Shown here piece after piece: positions 7,488-15,759 of a stretch of DNA of 64,000 nucleotides. How positions within the stretch are numbered: position 1 is the first letter of the stretch; the number at the start of each line of letters is the position of its first letter. The stretch spans positions 1 through 64,000 of the forward strand of contig CANQKF010000008.1 of the NCBI GenBank assembly GCA_947624445.1, read 5' to 3'. The position numbers and the translations under genes were made by a program. Under the pieces are notes generated by a model. That model did not search any database. It was not told the origin of the DNA and was given only the letters and a program-made list of their open reading frames with translations. This DNA comes from an uncultured Clostridia bacterium (GTDB taxonomy: Bacteria; Bacillota; Clostridia; Christensenellales; Borkfalkiaceae).

Positions 7488-7549
7488 GCGATATTCGGAA
7501 AAAAATACCGATTCACAGAATTTTTTTGCGCGTTTTGCCTCGATTTTAA

Positions 7550-7578
7550 TTGATTTTTTCGCCCCGAAATGCTATCAT
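7550..7578 (+). promoter_or_regulatory. Sigma-A promoter of rpmB
   Basis: TTGATT (7550-7555) and TATCAT (7573-7578) lie 17 bp apart, 72 bp before the rpmB start. The promoter diverges from that of asp23. Confidence 0.7.
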
Positions 7579-7650
7579 AATGATGTTGTGCGGAAATGAT
7601 GCGTCCGCGCGCGCGATTTTTATGAATTTTCCCGAGACGGAGGTGGAGAT

Positions 7651-7839
7651 ATGTCGAGAGTGTGCAGTATCTGCGGAAAGGGGCAAACGGCGGGCAACAA
7701 CGTCAGCCATTCCAACCGCAAGACGAAGCGGACCTTCGCGGCGAACGTGCAGAAAGTCACCTACAAGAAGGACGGCAAGGTGACGACGGACTATGTCTGC
7801 GCGCGTTGCCTCAAGAGCGACAAGGTCGAAAGAGTTTAA
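7651..7839 (+). CDS. rpmB: 50S ribosomal protein L28, zinc-ribbon form
   Basis: The protein is 62 residues, the usual L28 size. Two CxxC pairs (VCSICGKG near the N-terminus and VCARCLKS near the C-terminus) show the zinc-binding version. A good GGAGGTGG site precedes the ATG. In Firmicutes rpmB is often divergent from asp23-fakA-recG, as here. In B. subtilis spoVM also neighbours it, but here spoVM stayed with thiN 4 kb away. A terminator-like hairpin follows. Confidence 0.97.
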   Translation: MSRVCSICGKGQTAGNNVSHSNRKTKRTFAANVQKVTYKKDGKVTTDYVCARCLKSDKVERV

Positions 7840-7844
7840 CGGCA

Positions 7845-7878
7845 AAAAGAGGGAGCGTCTTGCACGCCCCTTTTTTGT
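7845..7878 (+). terminator. Terminator of rpmB
   Basis: A GC-rich inverted pair (GGGAGCGT and ACGCCCC, imperfect) is followed by six T. A second GAGGG/CCCTC hairpin with TTTT lies at about 7899-7917. Confidence 0.6.
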
Positions 7879-7953
7879 TTGGTTTTTGCGCGGGGAGAGG
7901 GACAAACGACCCTCTTTTCGCGTTGTAACGGCAAATACCGCGGGAGGAAAACC

Positions 7954-10806
7954 ATGCTGGAGATCAGAGATCTGACGAAAATCTACAAAACAAAGGGCGA
8001 GGAAGTGAAGGCGCTCGACGGCGTATCCATCTCCTTCGGGGAGACGGGGCTCGTGTTCCTGCTCGGGAAATCGGGCAGCGGCAAGAGCACCCTCCTCAAC
8101 CTCATCGGCGGGCTGGACGCGCCGAGCGCGGGCGAGATCGTCGTCATGGGGCGGTCCTCGAAGGACTTTACGGGCGGGGACTTCGATTCCTACCGCAATA
8201 CCTTCGTCGGGTTTGTCTTTCAGGAATACAACGTGCTCGACGAATTCAACGTGGAGGACAACGTTTCGCTCGCCCTCGAGCTTCAGGGCAAGACCCGCGA
8301 AAAGGAGAAGGTGCGCGCGATCCTCGAGGAAGTCGAGCTCACCGCCTTCCGCCGCCGCAAGCCCAACACCCTCTCGGGCGGGCAGAAGCAGCGCGTCGCG
8401 ATCGCCCGCGCCCTCGTGAAGGACCCGCAGATCATTCTCGCGGACGAGCCCACGGGCGCGCTCGACTCGGCGACGGGCAAACAGGTATTCGAGACCTTGA
8501 AGCGCCTCTCCTCGACCCGCCTCGTCCTCGTCGTCTCGCACGACCGCGACTTCGCCGAGGAATACGGCGACCGCATCGTCGAACTCAAGGACGGGAAGAT
8601 CGTCTCCGACGTCACCAAGACGCGGGAGACGGGCACCGACCTCGGCGGCCGCATCAAGCAGGTCGGCGAGCACACCCTCTTCGTGCGGGCGGGCGCGCCC
8701 GACGAGGCGACGCTCGGCGCCATCCGCACCTTCCTTTCGGAGGGGACGGGCGAAGTCGTGCTCACCAAGGGAGAGGCCGAGATCGCGGCGTTCCGCAAGG
8801 CAAACCGCATCGACGCCGAGGGCGGCAGGGAGCGCTTCGTCGCGACCGACGAGACCAAGCTCGAGCGCAGGGAATACGGGCAGACCAAGTTCATCCGCGC
8901 GCGGCTCCCCGCAGGCAAGGCCATCCGCATCGGCGCCTCGGGGCTCAAACTCAAACCCCTGCGCCTCGTGTTCACCATCCTCCTCTCCCTCGTCTCCTTC
9001 CTGATGTTCGGGCTCTCCTCCACCATGATGCTCTACGACGGCGAGAGCGTGCTCGTGCGCTCCTTCCTCGACAGCGGCATGGAATACGTCCGCCTCGAGA
9101 AGCGCTACCGGTACACCGTGGAGACCACCTTCCGCGGCGGCGGAAACGCTTCCTACGAAACCAACCTCTCCACCGATTTCACCCCCGAAGAAGTCGAGAA
9201 GTTCTCTTCCGAGACGCCCGCGATCGGCGCCTATGAACTCGGAAGAAGCGTCTCGAACATCACAAGGGCAGAGGGCATCGGCTACTATCTCCCCGAGATC
9301 GGGACCGCCGCCTTCGCCCCCGAGGGAAGCGTGCTCCGGAAGGGCCTTGTGGGGCGGTATCCCCTCTCTTCCGATGAGATCTGCATCAGCAGCTATCTCT
9401 GCGATTGCATGCTGCATCTCGATTACTTTCCCGCCGTGCAAGACGGCATGGCGGCAGAGCCCCTGGCGCTCAAAACGGCCGAGGACGTGCTCGGGCAGAC
9501 CCTGCTCTTCGGCAAAACGCCCCTCAAGATCGTGGGGATCTTCGAGAGCGGTCCCATTCCCGAAAAGTACGGCCGCATCAAAACGCTCGGCGATCTCGAA
9601 CTCGCCGACAACGAAGATATTCTCGATAACGCCGAAGATATCCTGCTCTATCTCACGTTCAGCCAATACATCTCCGAGGGGCTGCACGCGCTCATCCTCA
9701 CGGGGGAGAACTTCCGCAGCGATCATGCGGAGCTCCTCTCTCGCGTCGTGCACTACGATGAAAATGCGGATTCCTTCGAGAGCGAAGTGCGGTTGGAGGA
9801 CGGCGGCAAGGAGATTGGGAGATTGGGCGCCGTGGAAGTCTTTGATCCCCAAAAACGGGATTGCACCTTCTTCGATGAGAACAAGACCGCGCTCTCGGGC
9901 AATGAGATCCTCGTTCCCGCGTACTTTCTCGCAACGCTTGCGCAGAAGTTCGAACCCGAAGATGAAGTCGCCATCCTCGACGCGCTCGACGTTCTCCAAG
10001 GCGGCGAAGGCGACCGCGAAGAAGCGGAGCGCACCATTCGGGCGCTCTTCCAAGCGCCCTACCCCTGCACGGCGGCATATCTTCAAACCGAGCTCGGCGA
10101 TATGCAGATCGTCGGCATCCTCGGGGATAAATCTATGCGCATCTGTTTCAGTTGTTCGCAGGAGCTCTACGATTCGCTCGACGCGCAAGGTCTGATCTAC
10201 ATGCGGGTCCGCACGAACACCCGCTATTCCTTCCCCGAGGACGCCGAATACTCGGTTTTGCTCGTCCCCTGCAAGGGCACGGCTTCGGCCTTCCGTGCGC
10301 TCTACGGCCGCACGGGTGTGTTTGGCGAAGACGACGTAAAATACGAGATCGGAAACGTGATCGTGCGCAGCGTGACGCTTGCGAACGAAATCATCGACGT
10401 ACTGCACACCGTGTTCCTCGTGCTCGGCATCGTGCTCGCGCTCTTCTCCTCCCTCCTGCTCTTCAATTTCATCTCGATGAGCATCTCCAACAAGCGGAAG
10501 GAGATCGGCATTCTGCGCGCCGTCGGCGCAAGGGGCACGGACGTGTTCAAGATCTTCTTCGCGGAGAGCGGCATCATCGTGGGCGTCTGCACCCTCCTCG
10601 CGATCGTGGGCTCGGCGGTCGCCGCCTCCTTCCTCAACGCGACGCTGCGCAGGAGCATCGGGCTGGACGTCTCGCTGTTCGTGTTCGGCTTGCCCTCGGT
10701 GGCGGTGATGCTCGGCGTGGCGGTTGCCGTCGCCTTCCTCGGGACCTTCCTGCCCGTGTGGCTCTCCGCCCGCAAGAAGCCCGTCGACAGCATCCGCGCC
10801 CTGTAA
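7954..10806 (+). CDS. MacB-like ABC transporter, ATPase fused to FtsX-type permease (copy 1)
   Basis: The 950-residue protein starts at the ATG behind GGGAGGAAAACC. An upstream extension to 7879 is not supported. Residues 1-230 form the ATPase: Walker [10 protein letters not shown] (38-46), signature [15 protein letters not shown], Walker [10 protein letters not shown]-loop SHD. A 100-residue linker follows. TM1 lies near 336-355, then a large extracellular domain of about 450 residues, then three helices near 815-840, 875-893 and 916-938 with the FtsX sequence [12 protein letters not shown]. This is the type VII (MacB/LolCDE/BceAB-like) layout, which transmits force across the membrane rather than moving substrate through it. 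The substrate is unknown. No periplasmic adaptor or sensor kinase is adjacent. A close relative lies at 26182-28734. Confidence 0.9.
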   Translation: MLEIRDLTKIYKTKGEEVKALDGVSISFGETGLVFLLGKSGSGKSTLLNLIGGLDAPSAGEIVVMGRSSKDFTGGDFDSYRNTFVGFVFQEYNVLDEFNVEDNVSLALELQGKTREKEKVRAILEEVELTAFRRRKPNTLSGGQKQRVAIARALVKDPQIILADEPTGALDSATGKQVFETLKRLSSTRLVLVVSHDRDFAEEYGDRIVELKDGKIVSDVTKTRETGTDLGGRIKQVGEHTLFVRAGAPDEATLGAIRTFLSEGTGEVVLTKGEAEIAAFRKANRIDAEGGRERFVATDETKLERREYGQTKFIRARLPAGKAIRIGASGLKLKPLRLVFTILLSLVSFLMFGLSSTMMLYDGESVLVRSFLDSGMEYVRLEKRYRYTVETTFRGGGNASYETNLSTDFTPEEVEKFSSETPAIGAYELGRSVSNITRAEGIGYYLPEIGTAAFAPEGSVLRKGLVGRYPLSSDEICISSYLCDCMLHLDYFPAVQDGMAAEPLALKTAEDVLGQTLLFGKTPLKIVGIFESGPIPEKYGRIKTLGDLELADNEDILDNAEDILLYLTFSQYISEGLHALILTGENFRSDHAELLSRVVHYDENADSFESEVRLEDGGKEIGRLGAVEVFDPQKRDCTFFDENKTALSGNEILVPAYFLATLAQKFEPEDEVAILDALDVLQGGEGDREEAERTIRALFQAPYPCTAAYLQTELGDMQIVGILGDKSMRICFSCSQELYDSLDAQGLIYMRVRTNTRYSFPEDAEYSVLLVPCKGTASAFRALYGRTGVFGEDDVKYEIGNVIVRSVTLANEIIDVLHTVFLVLGIVLALFSSLLLFNFISMSISNKRKEIGILRAVGARGTDVFKIFFAESGIIVGVCTLLAIVGSAVAASFLNATLRRSIGLDVSLFVFGLPSVAVMLGVAVAVAFLGTFLPVWLSARKKPVDSIRAL

Positions 10807-10881
10807 CTTTACTTTCTCAACAAACGAAAACGCCCGCAGGGCGATCGCCGAGCGGGAGAAAAATCAAGAAAGATCGGCAGA

Positions 10882-10912
10882 GGCGGGCAAGCGCGGACGG
10901 CGCGGGCCCGCC
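10882..10912 (-). terminator. Possible terminator after the peptidase gene
   Basis: On the minus strand, GGCGGGC pairs with GCCCGCC directly after the peptidase stop. No clear T tract follows, so the call is weak. Confidence 0.35.
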
Positions 10913-11827
10913 TCATTTCAGCGTCGCGAGGACGCGGGCGGCGTTGGAGAAGAGCAGTTTTTCGGCGACGCGCGGGGAAAATGCTTCCGCGAGGTCCTCG
11001 GCAAGGCGCGGGATCTCTGCGGGAGAGGAGACGTAAGGGTTGGGCGGCGCGCCGTCGAAATCGCTGCCGAGCGCCAGAACCTCCTCCCCGCCCGCTTTGA
11101 GAAGTCGGGATACGTGGGCGATAAACGCCGTCCGCTGCCCCATTGCCGTGCGGTCCTCCGCGAGGAATCCGGGCACGAGACACAGCCCGACGACCCCGCC
11201 GCTCTCCGCGATCGCGCGAACGGCCCCGTCCGTCAAATTGCGCGGGTGCGCATATGCGCCGCGGGCACCCGAATGGCTCGCGACGAAGGGCGCGCGGCCG
11301 TGCAAAACTTCGGCGACGTCCCGCACCAAACGATCGCTGCCGTGGGAGACGTCGACGAGCATCCCGAGCGCCGCCATCGCTTCCACCGCCGCCCGTCCGA
11401 AGGGCGTCAGTCCCCCAAAACGGCCCACCCCGTATGTCGATTTTTCGGGATCTTGCGGGGCGCAGGGGAAGCCGAGCGCGTTGGGAAAATTCCAAGTGAG
11501 GGTCATCATGCGCACGCCGCGGGAAAAGAGCGCTCCGAGCTTTTCGAGGCTCCCCTCGATGGCTTCGCCGCCCTCCACCGTGAGCATGGCGGCGGTTCGG
11601 GCGGTTTGGGCGGAGAGAGCGCTGCAAGCAGAGAAATGTTCGCGGGCGCACATCGCGTCGAAGGCGTCCGCGAGCTCCATCGCGCGGGCGAAGCCCTCCT
11701 GCCGCCGCGGGTCGATGAATGCCGCGAAGCATTGCAGGGCGCAGCCGCCCGCGGACAAACTCTCCCGAGATACGGCTGCGACGCCCTCTTTGGTGAGCGC
11801 GTCGCAGTGCAGATCGATATATTTCAT
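10913..11827 (-). CDS. Membrane dipeptidase, peptidase family M19
   Basis: The 304-residue zinc dipeptidase cleaves small dipeptides, including D-amino-acid-containing ones in relatives. Metal-site motifs are visible: IDLHCDA at the N-terminus (HxD), EGGEAIEG (bridging Glu), DVSHGSD, VASHSGARG, and GSDFDGAP near the C-terminus. The ATG at 11825-11827 overlaps the spoVM stop by four bases (ATGA), so it is translationally coupled to the thiN-spoVM operon. AGGGG immediately before the ATG is too close to serve as its own site. No signal peptide is seen, so it is probably cytoplasmic. A spore or wall role is only hinted at by the neighbours. Confidence 0.88.
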   Translation of the reverse strand: MKYIDLHCDALTKEGVAAVSRESLSAGGCALQCFAAFIDPRRQEGFARAMELADAFDAMCAREHFSACSALSAQTARTAAMLTVEGGEAIEGSLEKLGALFSRGVRMMTLTWNFPNALGFPCAPQDPEKSTYGVGRFGGLTPFGRAAVEAMAALGMLVDVSHGSDRLVRDVAEVLHGRAPFVASHSGARGAYAHPRNLTDGAVRAIAESGGVVGLCLVPGFLAEDRTAMGQRTAFIAHVSRLLKAGGEEVLALGSDFDGAPPNPYVSSPAEIPRLAEDLAEAFSPRVAEKLLFSNAARVLATLK

Positions 11828-11889
11828 CCCCTGTAGAACAGTTTGAAAATGCAGCCGAGCAGCCTCGGGAGCTTAATGCAGACGATCAT
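11824..11889 (-). CDS. spoVM: Spore coat-anchoring micro-protein SpoVM
   Basis: This 21-codon gene begins MIVCIKLPRLLG. B. subtilis SpoVM is 26 residues and carries IKLPKFLGG at the same place. It is an amphipathic helix that recognises the curved forespore membrane and anchors SpoIVA. The Pro at position 8 matches the functionally important Pro9. The ATG overlaps the thiN stop (ATGA), and its TGA overlaps the peptidase ATG (ATGA). GAGGAGG lies at the right distance before the ATG. In B. subtilis spoVM follows rpe and thiN (yloS) exactly as here. The short C-terminus lacks the charged tail of the Bacillus protein. Confidence 0.85.
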   Translation of the reverse strand: MIVCIKLPRLLGCIFKLFYRG

Positions 11890-12521
11890 TCGACCTCCTC
11901 ATTGATGATGACGAGCACATATCCCTCCTTCACCAGAAACGAAAATTTTTCTTCGTTCTCCGTGAGATTGGAGATCCCGCGCGTGGAGCCGTAGCACAGC
12001 CACAGATCCTCGGGGGCGTATTTCAGCCCCCACATATCCATGATATGCGCGTCGCCGCCGAAAGGCAACAGCGAGACCGTCTGCCCCCTCTTGCACAAAA
12101 ACCTTTGCTCGCCTCTGCCGCAGAGGACAATTTGAGCGCCGTTCGTCCTGCATACGACAGTTTTGACGCCCGCCCGCATCGCCTTATACATGAGGTGGAG
12201 ATTGCCGAGAAAGTGGTCCTCGCGCCCGCCCCCGCCGCCGTAAAAGAGGATGCGGTCGGTCGCGCCGAGTTCGAGCGCGCGGAGAACTGCGAGCTCGCCG
12301 TCCGTCTCGTTCTTCTCGGAGGGGAATTTTTGCAGGGGCGCGGGATCCGGAACTTCCTTCAAGGAATCGAAATCGCCCAGCGTTTCATCAATCCGCACCC
12401 TGCCCTTCGCCCACGAATAGGCGCCGTCGCAACAGATGACGTAGCCGCCTTTTGCCGCGATCTCGCCGCGGTAGGGCTCGCCGTTTAAGAGGATGACGGC
12501 CTGCTTGATCGCGCCCTTCAT
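11886..12521 (-). CDS. thiN: Thiamine pyrophosphokinase
   Basis: The 211-residue enzyme transfers pyrophosphate from ATP to thiamine, making thiamine diphosphate. Typical motifs are ICCDGAYSWA, DETLGDFDSL (the GDFDS motif), PSEKNETDGELA (ETD motif) and GGGGGREDHFLGN (GGRxDH motif), followed by the C-terminal sandwich domain. The start ATG at 12519-12521 overlaps the rpe stop by four bases. A longer open frame to 13244 is only the wrong-frame reading of rpe. The rpe-thiN-spoVM order is conserved in Firmicutes. Confidence 0.93.
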   Translation of the reverse strand: MKGAIKQAVILLNGEPYRGEIAAKGGYVICCDGAYSWAKGRVRIDETLGDFDSLKEVPDPAPLQKFPSEKNETDGELAVLRALELGATDRILFYGGGGGREDHFLGNLHLMYKAMRAGVKTVVCRTNGAQIVLCGRGEQRFLCKRGQTVSLLPFGGDAHIMDMWGLKYAPEDLWLCYGSTRGISNLTENEEKFSFLVKEGYVLVIINEEVE

Positions 12522-13168
12522 CCGCGCAGCCTCCCGATCGTCGCCGCCATGTCCGCCGCCCGAAAGACGGTGCTCCCCGCGACGATGACGTTCGCCCCCG
12601 CCGCGATGACATCCTTCACGTTTGCCTCGGTGATGCCGCCGTCCACCTCGAGATCGAGGTCGGGCCTGCCGCGGTTCACGCAGTAACTGCGCAGTTTTTC
12701 GATCTTTTTGAGCGTTTCGGGGAGGAACTTCTGCCCGCCCCAGCCGGGGTGCACGCTCATGAGGAGCAGCATGTCTGCGCCTGCGTCCACCGCGGGAAAG
12801 AGCGCTTCGACGTCCGTTTCGGGATTGACGACGGCGCTCTTTTTCACGCCGAAAGACGCGATCTTTTGGAACAGCGCGGGGACGTCGCACGCCTCGGCAT
12901 GCACGGTGATGATGTCCGCGCCCGCCTTGGCGAAGTCCTCGATGTGCGTTTCGGGATGAAGGACCATGAGGTGGCAATCGAGGGGGAGCCGCGTGTGCGG
13001 ACGGATGGCCAGCACCATCTGCGCGCCGAAGGTGATGGGCGGGACGAAATTGCCGTCCATCACGTCGCAGTGGATGAGATCGGCGCCGCTCGCTTCGAGA
13101 CGGGCGACCTCTGCCCCGACCTTGGAAAAATCGCTCGCGAGAATGCTCGGCGCAATTTTGATATTCAT
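12518..13168 (-). CDS. rpe: Ribulose-phosphate 3-epimerase
   Basis: The 216-residue TIM-barrel enzyme interconverts ribulose 5-phosphate and xylulose 5-phosphate in the pentose phosphate pathway. Motifs visible are APSILASDFSKV, HCDVMDGNFVPPITFG, CHLMVLHPE, MSVHPGWGGQKF and EVDGGIT. A strong AGGAGG site precedes the ATG. It normally follows prpC-prkC-rsgA. Here the upstream neighbour is a 303-bp repeat-containing gap and then rlmN. Confidence 0.97.
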   Translation of the reverse strand: MNIKIAPSILASDFSKVGAEVARLEASGADLIHCDVMDGNFVPPITFGAQMVLAIRPHTRLPLDCHLMVLHPETHIEDFAKAGADIITVHAEACDVPALFQKIASFGVKKSAVVNPETDVEALFPAVDAGADMLLLMSVHPGWGGQKFLPETLKKIEKLRSYCVNRGRPDLDLEVDGGITEANVKDVIAAGANVIVAGSTVFRAADMAATIGRLRG

Positions 13169-13203
13169 GGTGATTCCTCCTTGTTGTTGGATGGATAAAG
13201 ACG

Positions 13204-13453
13204 AGATTTCTACTCACCTGCGGCTCGTGCCGAGCTTGGTGCACAAATAGAAGCCGCGCGCGGGGCGACTGCCGATGAGATTTCTCGACTTCGCTACGCT
13301 CCGCTCGAAATGACAGTTCTAATTTGTCATGTCGAGCGGAGTCGAGACATCTCGCCTTATTTTAGATTTCTACTCACCTGCGGCTCGTACAACTTTTGTA
13401 TACAATAGAAGCCTCGGTTAGGGCGACTTCGCTACGCTCCGCTCGAAATAACA
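13204..13453. repeat. Paired direct and inverted repeats between rlmN and rpe
   Basis: A 25-bp sequence starting AGATTTCTACTCACCTG is identical at 13204-13228 and 13364-13388. CGACTTCGCTACGCTCCG-type sequence, ending in TCGAAATGACA or TCGAAATAACA, occurs at 13286-13315 and 13424-13453. An inverted relative (TGTCATGTCGAGCGGAG) lies at 13325-13353, so 13277-13353 can fold back. No gene is seen in the whole 13169-13471 gap. These look like dispersed REP or MITE-type elements. Confidence 0.7.
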
Positions 13454-13471
13454 TCTCTTTCTCGCATATTG

Positions 13472-14548
13472 TCATCTCCCTGTCGCCGCAGGGGGCTTCT
13501 CTTCGGAAGAATTTTTCGAAACATACCTCGCCCGAAGCTGTCCGCAGGCGCCGCCGATGTCGGCGCCCATGCTGCGGCGGAGGGTCGCGGAAATGCCCTG
13601 CGCTTCCAGCGTCTCCAAAAATTTGCGGGCGTCGCGCTCCTCGGCGGCCTTGAGATCCCGCTCCCGCACCGCGTTGAGGCGGATGAGGTTGACGTGGCAG
13701 GGCCTGCCCTTCAAGAGCTTCGCGAGGGCGAGGGCGTGTGCAACATCGGCGTTTTCCCCCGAAATGAGGGTGTATTCGAAGATGTACCGCCGCCCCGTTT
13801 TTTCGAAATAATCGCTACATGCCCCCAGGATCTCGGAAATTTTATACCTGTTTGCGATGGGCATCGTGCGGGCGCGCTCCTCGTCGGTCACGGCGTGCAG
13901 GGAGACGGTCAGATTGAGCGGAATGCCCTCCGCGGCGAACTTTTTCATCTCGGGGACGAGCCCGCAGGTGGAGAGGCTGATGTTCCGCGCGCTCATGTTG
14001 AGCCCCTCCTCCGCCGTGAGGTTGCGCAAAAATTTTACGACGTTTTCGTAGTTATCGAAGGGCTCCCCGCTGCCCATGAGCACGACGTTGGTGACCGCGC
14101 GGTCCTTCATCGTCCCCCCTTCGCTGCGGTTGACGGCGAGAATCTGGCACAAAATCTCCCCCGCGGTGAGGTCGCGCACCCGCCCGCCGAGCGTGGAGGC
14201 GCAGAATTTGCACCCCATGCGGCAGCCCACCTGCGTGGAAACGCACTGCGTGTTGCCGTATTTATAGCGCATGAGCACGCCCTCGATGAGGTTGCCGTCG
14301 GAAAGGCGGAAGAGATATTTCTTGGTGCCGTCCTCTTGGGAGACGAAGGTCTCGGCGATGCGCACGGGTTCCTCTTCGAAGGTTTTTAAGAGCGTTTCGC
14401 GGAGGGCGGACGGGATATTCAGCTCGGAGATCTTCTTCCCCTGCATGAGCCCGAGGAAGATCTGGCCGGCGCGGAATTTTTTCTCGCCCGCGCGCGCCAC
14501 GAGCTCCTCGAGTTCGGCGCGGGAGAGATCTTGCAAGATCCTTTTCAT
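13472..14548 (-). CDS. rlmN: 23S rRNA/tRNA (adenine-C2) methyltransferase RlmN
   Basis: The 358-residue radical SAM enzyme methylates A2503 of 23S rRNA and A37 of some tRNAs. The iron-sulfur motif is CRMGCKFCAST (CxxxCxxC). GSGEPFDNYE, SLHA and a C-terminal GADIGGACGQL, which holds the catalytic cysteine, are present. Cys in LSTCGLVP is also conserved. The start overlaps the rsmB stop by four bases (ATGA). The C-terminal tail after the catalytic region is about 20 residues, rich in polar residues. Confidence 0.95.
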   Translation of the reverse strand: MKRILQDLSRAELEELVARAGEKKFRAGQIFLGLMQGKKISELNIPSALRETLLKTFEEEPVRIAETFVSQEDGTKKYLFRLSDGNLIEGVLMRYKYGNTQCVSTQVGCRMGCKFCASTLGGRVRDLTAGEILCQILAVNRSEGGTMKDRAVTNVVLMGSGEPFDNYENVVKFLRNLTAEEGLNMSARNISLSTCGLVPEMKKFAAEGIPLNLTVSLHAVTDEERARTMPIANRYKISEILGACSDYFEKTGRRYIFEYTLISGENADVAHALALAKLLKGRPCHVNLIRLNAVRERDLKAAEERDARKFLETLEAQGISATLRRSMGADIGGACGQLRARYVSKNSSEEKPPAATGR

Positions 14549-15759
14549 AGCTTCCTCATTTTAGCGACGTAGAAGCCCGCCCCGTATGCGGCGTCGGGCA
14601 AAAATTGCAGCCCGTATGCCGTTTTTTCGTGGGGAAGCGGGCAGTCCGTCTGTTCTGTGCGGAAGGGCGCGTCCTGCAAAAATCGACATACGCCCCCGTC
14701 GTTTTCCTCTTCGAGCACCGAGCACGTCGCGTAGTACAGGGCGCCGCCGCGCTTGAGATAGCGGGCGCAGTTGGAGAGGATGGCGTGCTGGAGCGCGGTG
14801 AGCCCCGCGAGGTCCTCCTCCCGTTTGCGGAGGGCGAGATCGGGGTTCTCGGCGACCGTCCCCAGCCCCGAGCAGGGCGCGTCGACGAGCACGGCGTCGA
14901 ATTTTTCCTCCCACTTTGGGTCGAACACCGCGCTGTCCTTTTGGAGCGCGGTCACGTTCTCCGCCCCCATCCGCGCCGTGTAGCTCTGGATGAGCCGCAC
15001 GCGGTGGGCATGGAGCTCGCAGGCGGTCACGGAGCCGCATTTTTCGGCGAGCAGCACGCTCTTGCCGCCCGGCGCGGCACAGGCGTCGAGCAGACTTTCG
15101 CAGGGCTCCACGACCGAGCACACGGCGACGCTCCCCACCGATTGGAAGGTGTAATCGCCCGCAAAAAAGCCTTCGTCGCGGACAAAATTGGGGAAAATTT
15201 TGAGATTTTCGAAGGGCGTATCCTCGTGCGGCTGCCCGAGATATCGCTCCATGCCCCGCACGAAACGCACCGAGACGCCGTGGGAACGCGCCGCGAGGAT
15301 GGCCTCCGCGCGATCGCCGTATTGCGCTTTCAGCCGCGCCACGGCGAACTGCGGGAAGTTGTATTTCACGGCGAGCCCCTCGTCCCCCGCGGGCAGGATC
15401 ACTTTGGTTTGGTCGAAGTTGCGCAGGAAGGCGTTCGCAAAGCCCGCCAAGCCCCCCTTGCCGATCTCTTTGAGCAGGCCGACGGCGGAATCCGTCACCG
15501 CGTAGCGGGGCTTATTCAAAAAGATCAGGGCGTAGAGCGCGATCTTGAGCACGATGCGCACGGGCTGTTTGGGGCGCTTCGGCGCGAACGTGCGGATGCA
15601 GAGGGAGAGATAGCCGTCGTTTTCGAGCACCCCGTATACCGTTTTTACGGTGCGGGCGCGCTCCTCCATCGCGGTCTCCGCGAGCGCGATCTTGAGGTGC
15701 GCCCCCTCGGCATATACCTTTGTCAGGACGCGGTAAGGGTCATAAAACGGGTTGGTCAA
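14545..15759 (-). CDS. rsmB: 16S rRNA (cytosine-967-C5) methyltransferase RsmB
   Basis: The 404-residue protein has an N-terminal NusB-like RNA-binding domain (about residues 1-140) and a C-terminal SAM methyltransferase domain. DACAAPGGKS is the SAM loop, DAPCSGLG carries the catalytic-cycle Cys, and YYATCS carries the nucleophile. It overlaps fmt by 20 bases and rlmN by four, indicating tight coupling in the def-fmt-rsmB-rlmN operon. Confidence 0.93.
   Translation of the reverse strand: MTNPFYDPYRVLTKVYAEGAHLKIALAETAMEERARTVKTVYGVLENDGYLSLCIRTFAPKRPKQPVRIVLKIALYALIFLNKPRYAVTDSAVGLLKEIGKGGLAGFANAFLRNFDQTKVILPAGDEGLAVKYNFPQFAVARLKAQYGDRAEAILAARSHGVSVRFVRGMERYLGQPHEDTPFENLKIFPNFVRDEGFFAGDYTFQSVGSVAVCSVVEPCESLLDACAAPGGKSVLLAEKCGSVTACELHAHRVRLIQSYTARMGAENVTALQKDSAVFDPKWEEKFDAVLVDAPCSGLGTVAENPDLALRKREEDLAGLTALQHAILSNCARYLKRGGALYYATCSVLEEENDGGVCRFLQDAPFRTEQTDCPLPHEKTAYGLQFLPDAAYGAGFYVAKMRKL

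Noticed and set aside
7546-10407. 953-codon minus-strand open frame across the first ABC gene
   Set aside because: It is the shadow of the ABC exporter gene and also covers rpmB. The protein is Arg/Glu/Ala-rich without a recognisable domain.
12522-13244. Upstream extension of thiN to 13244
   Set aside because: The added residues are Arg-rich and are the wrong-frame reading of rpe. The real start is the ATG overlapping the rpe stop.
13204-13453. Possible CRISPR array
   Set aside because: There are only two 25-bp copies with other relatives inverted, and no regular spacer length. No cas gene lies near.
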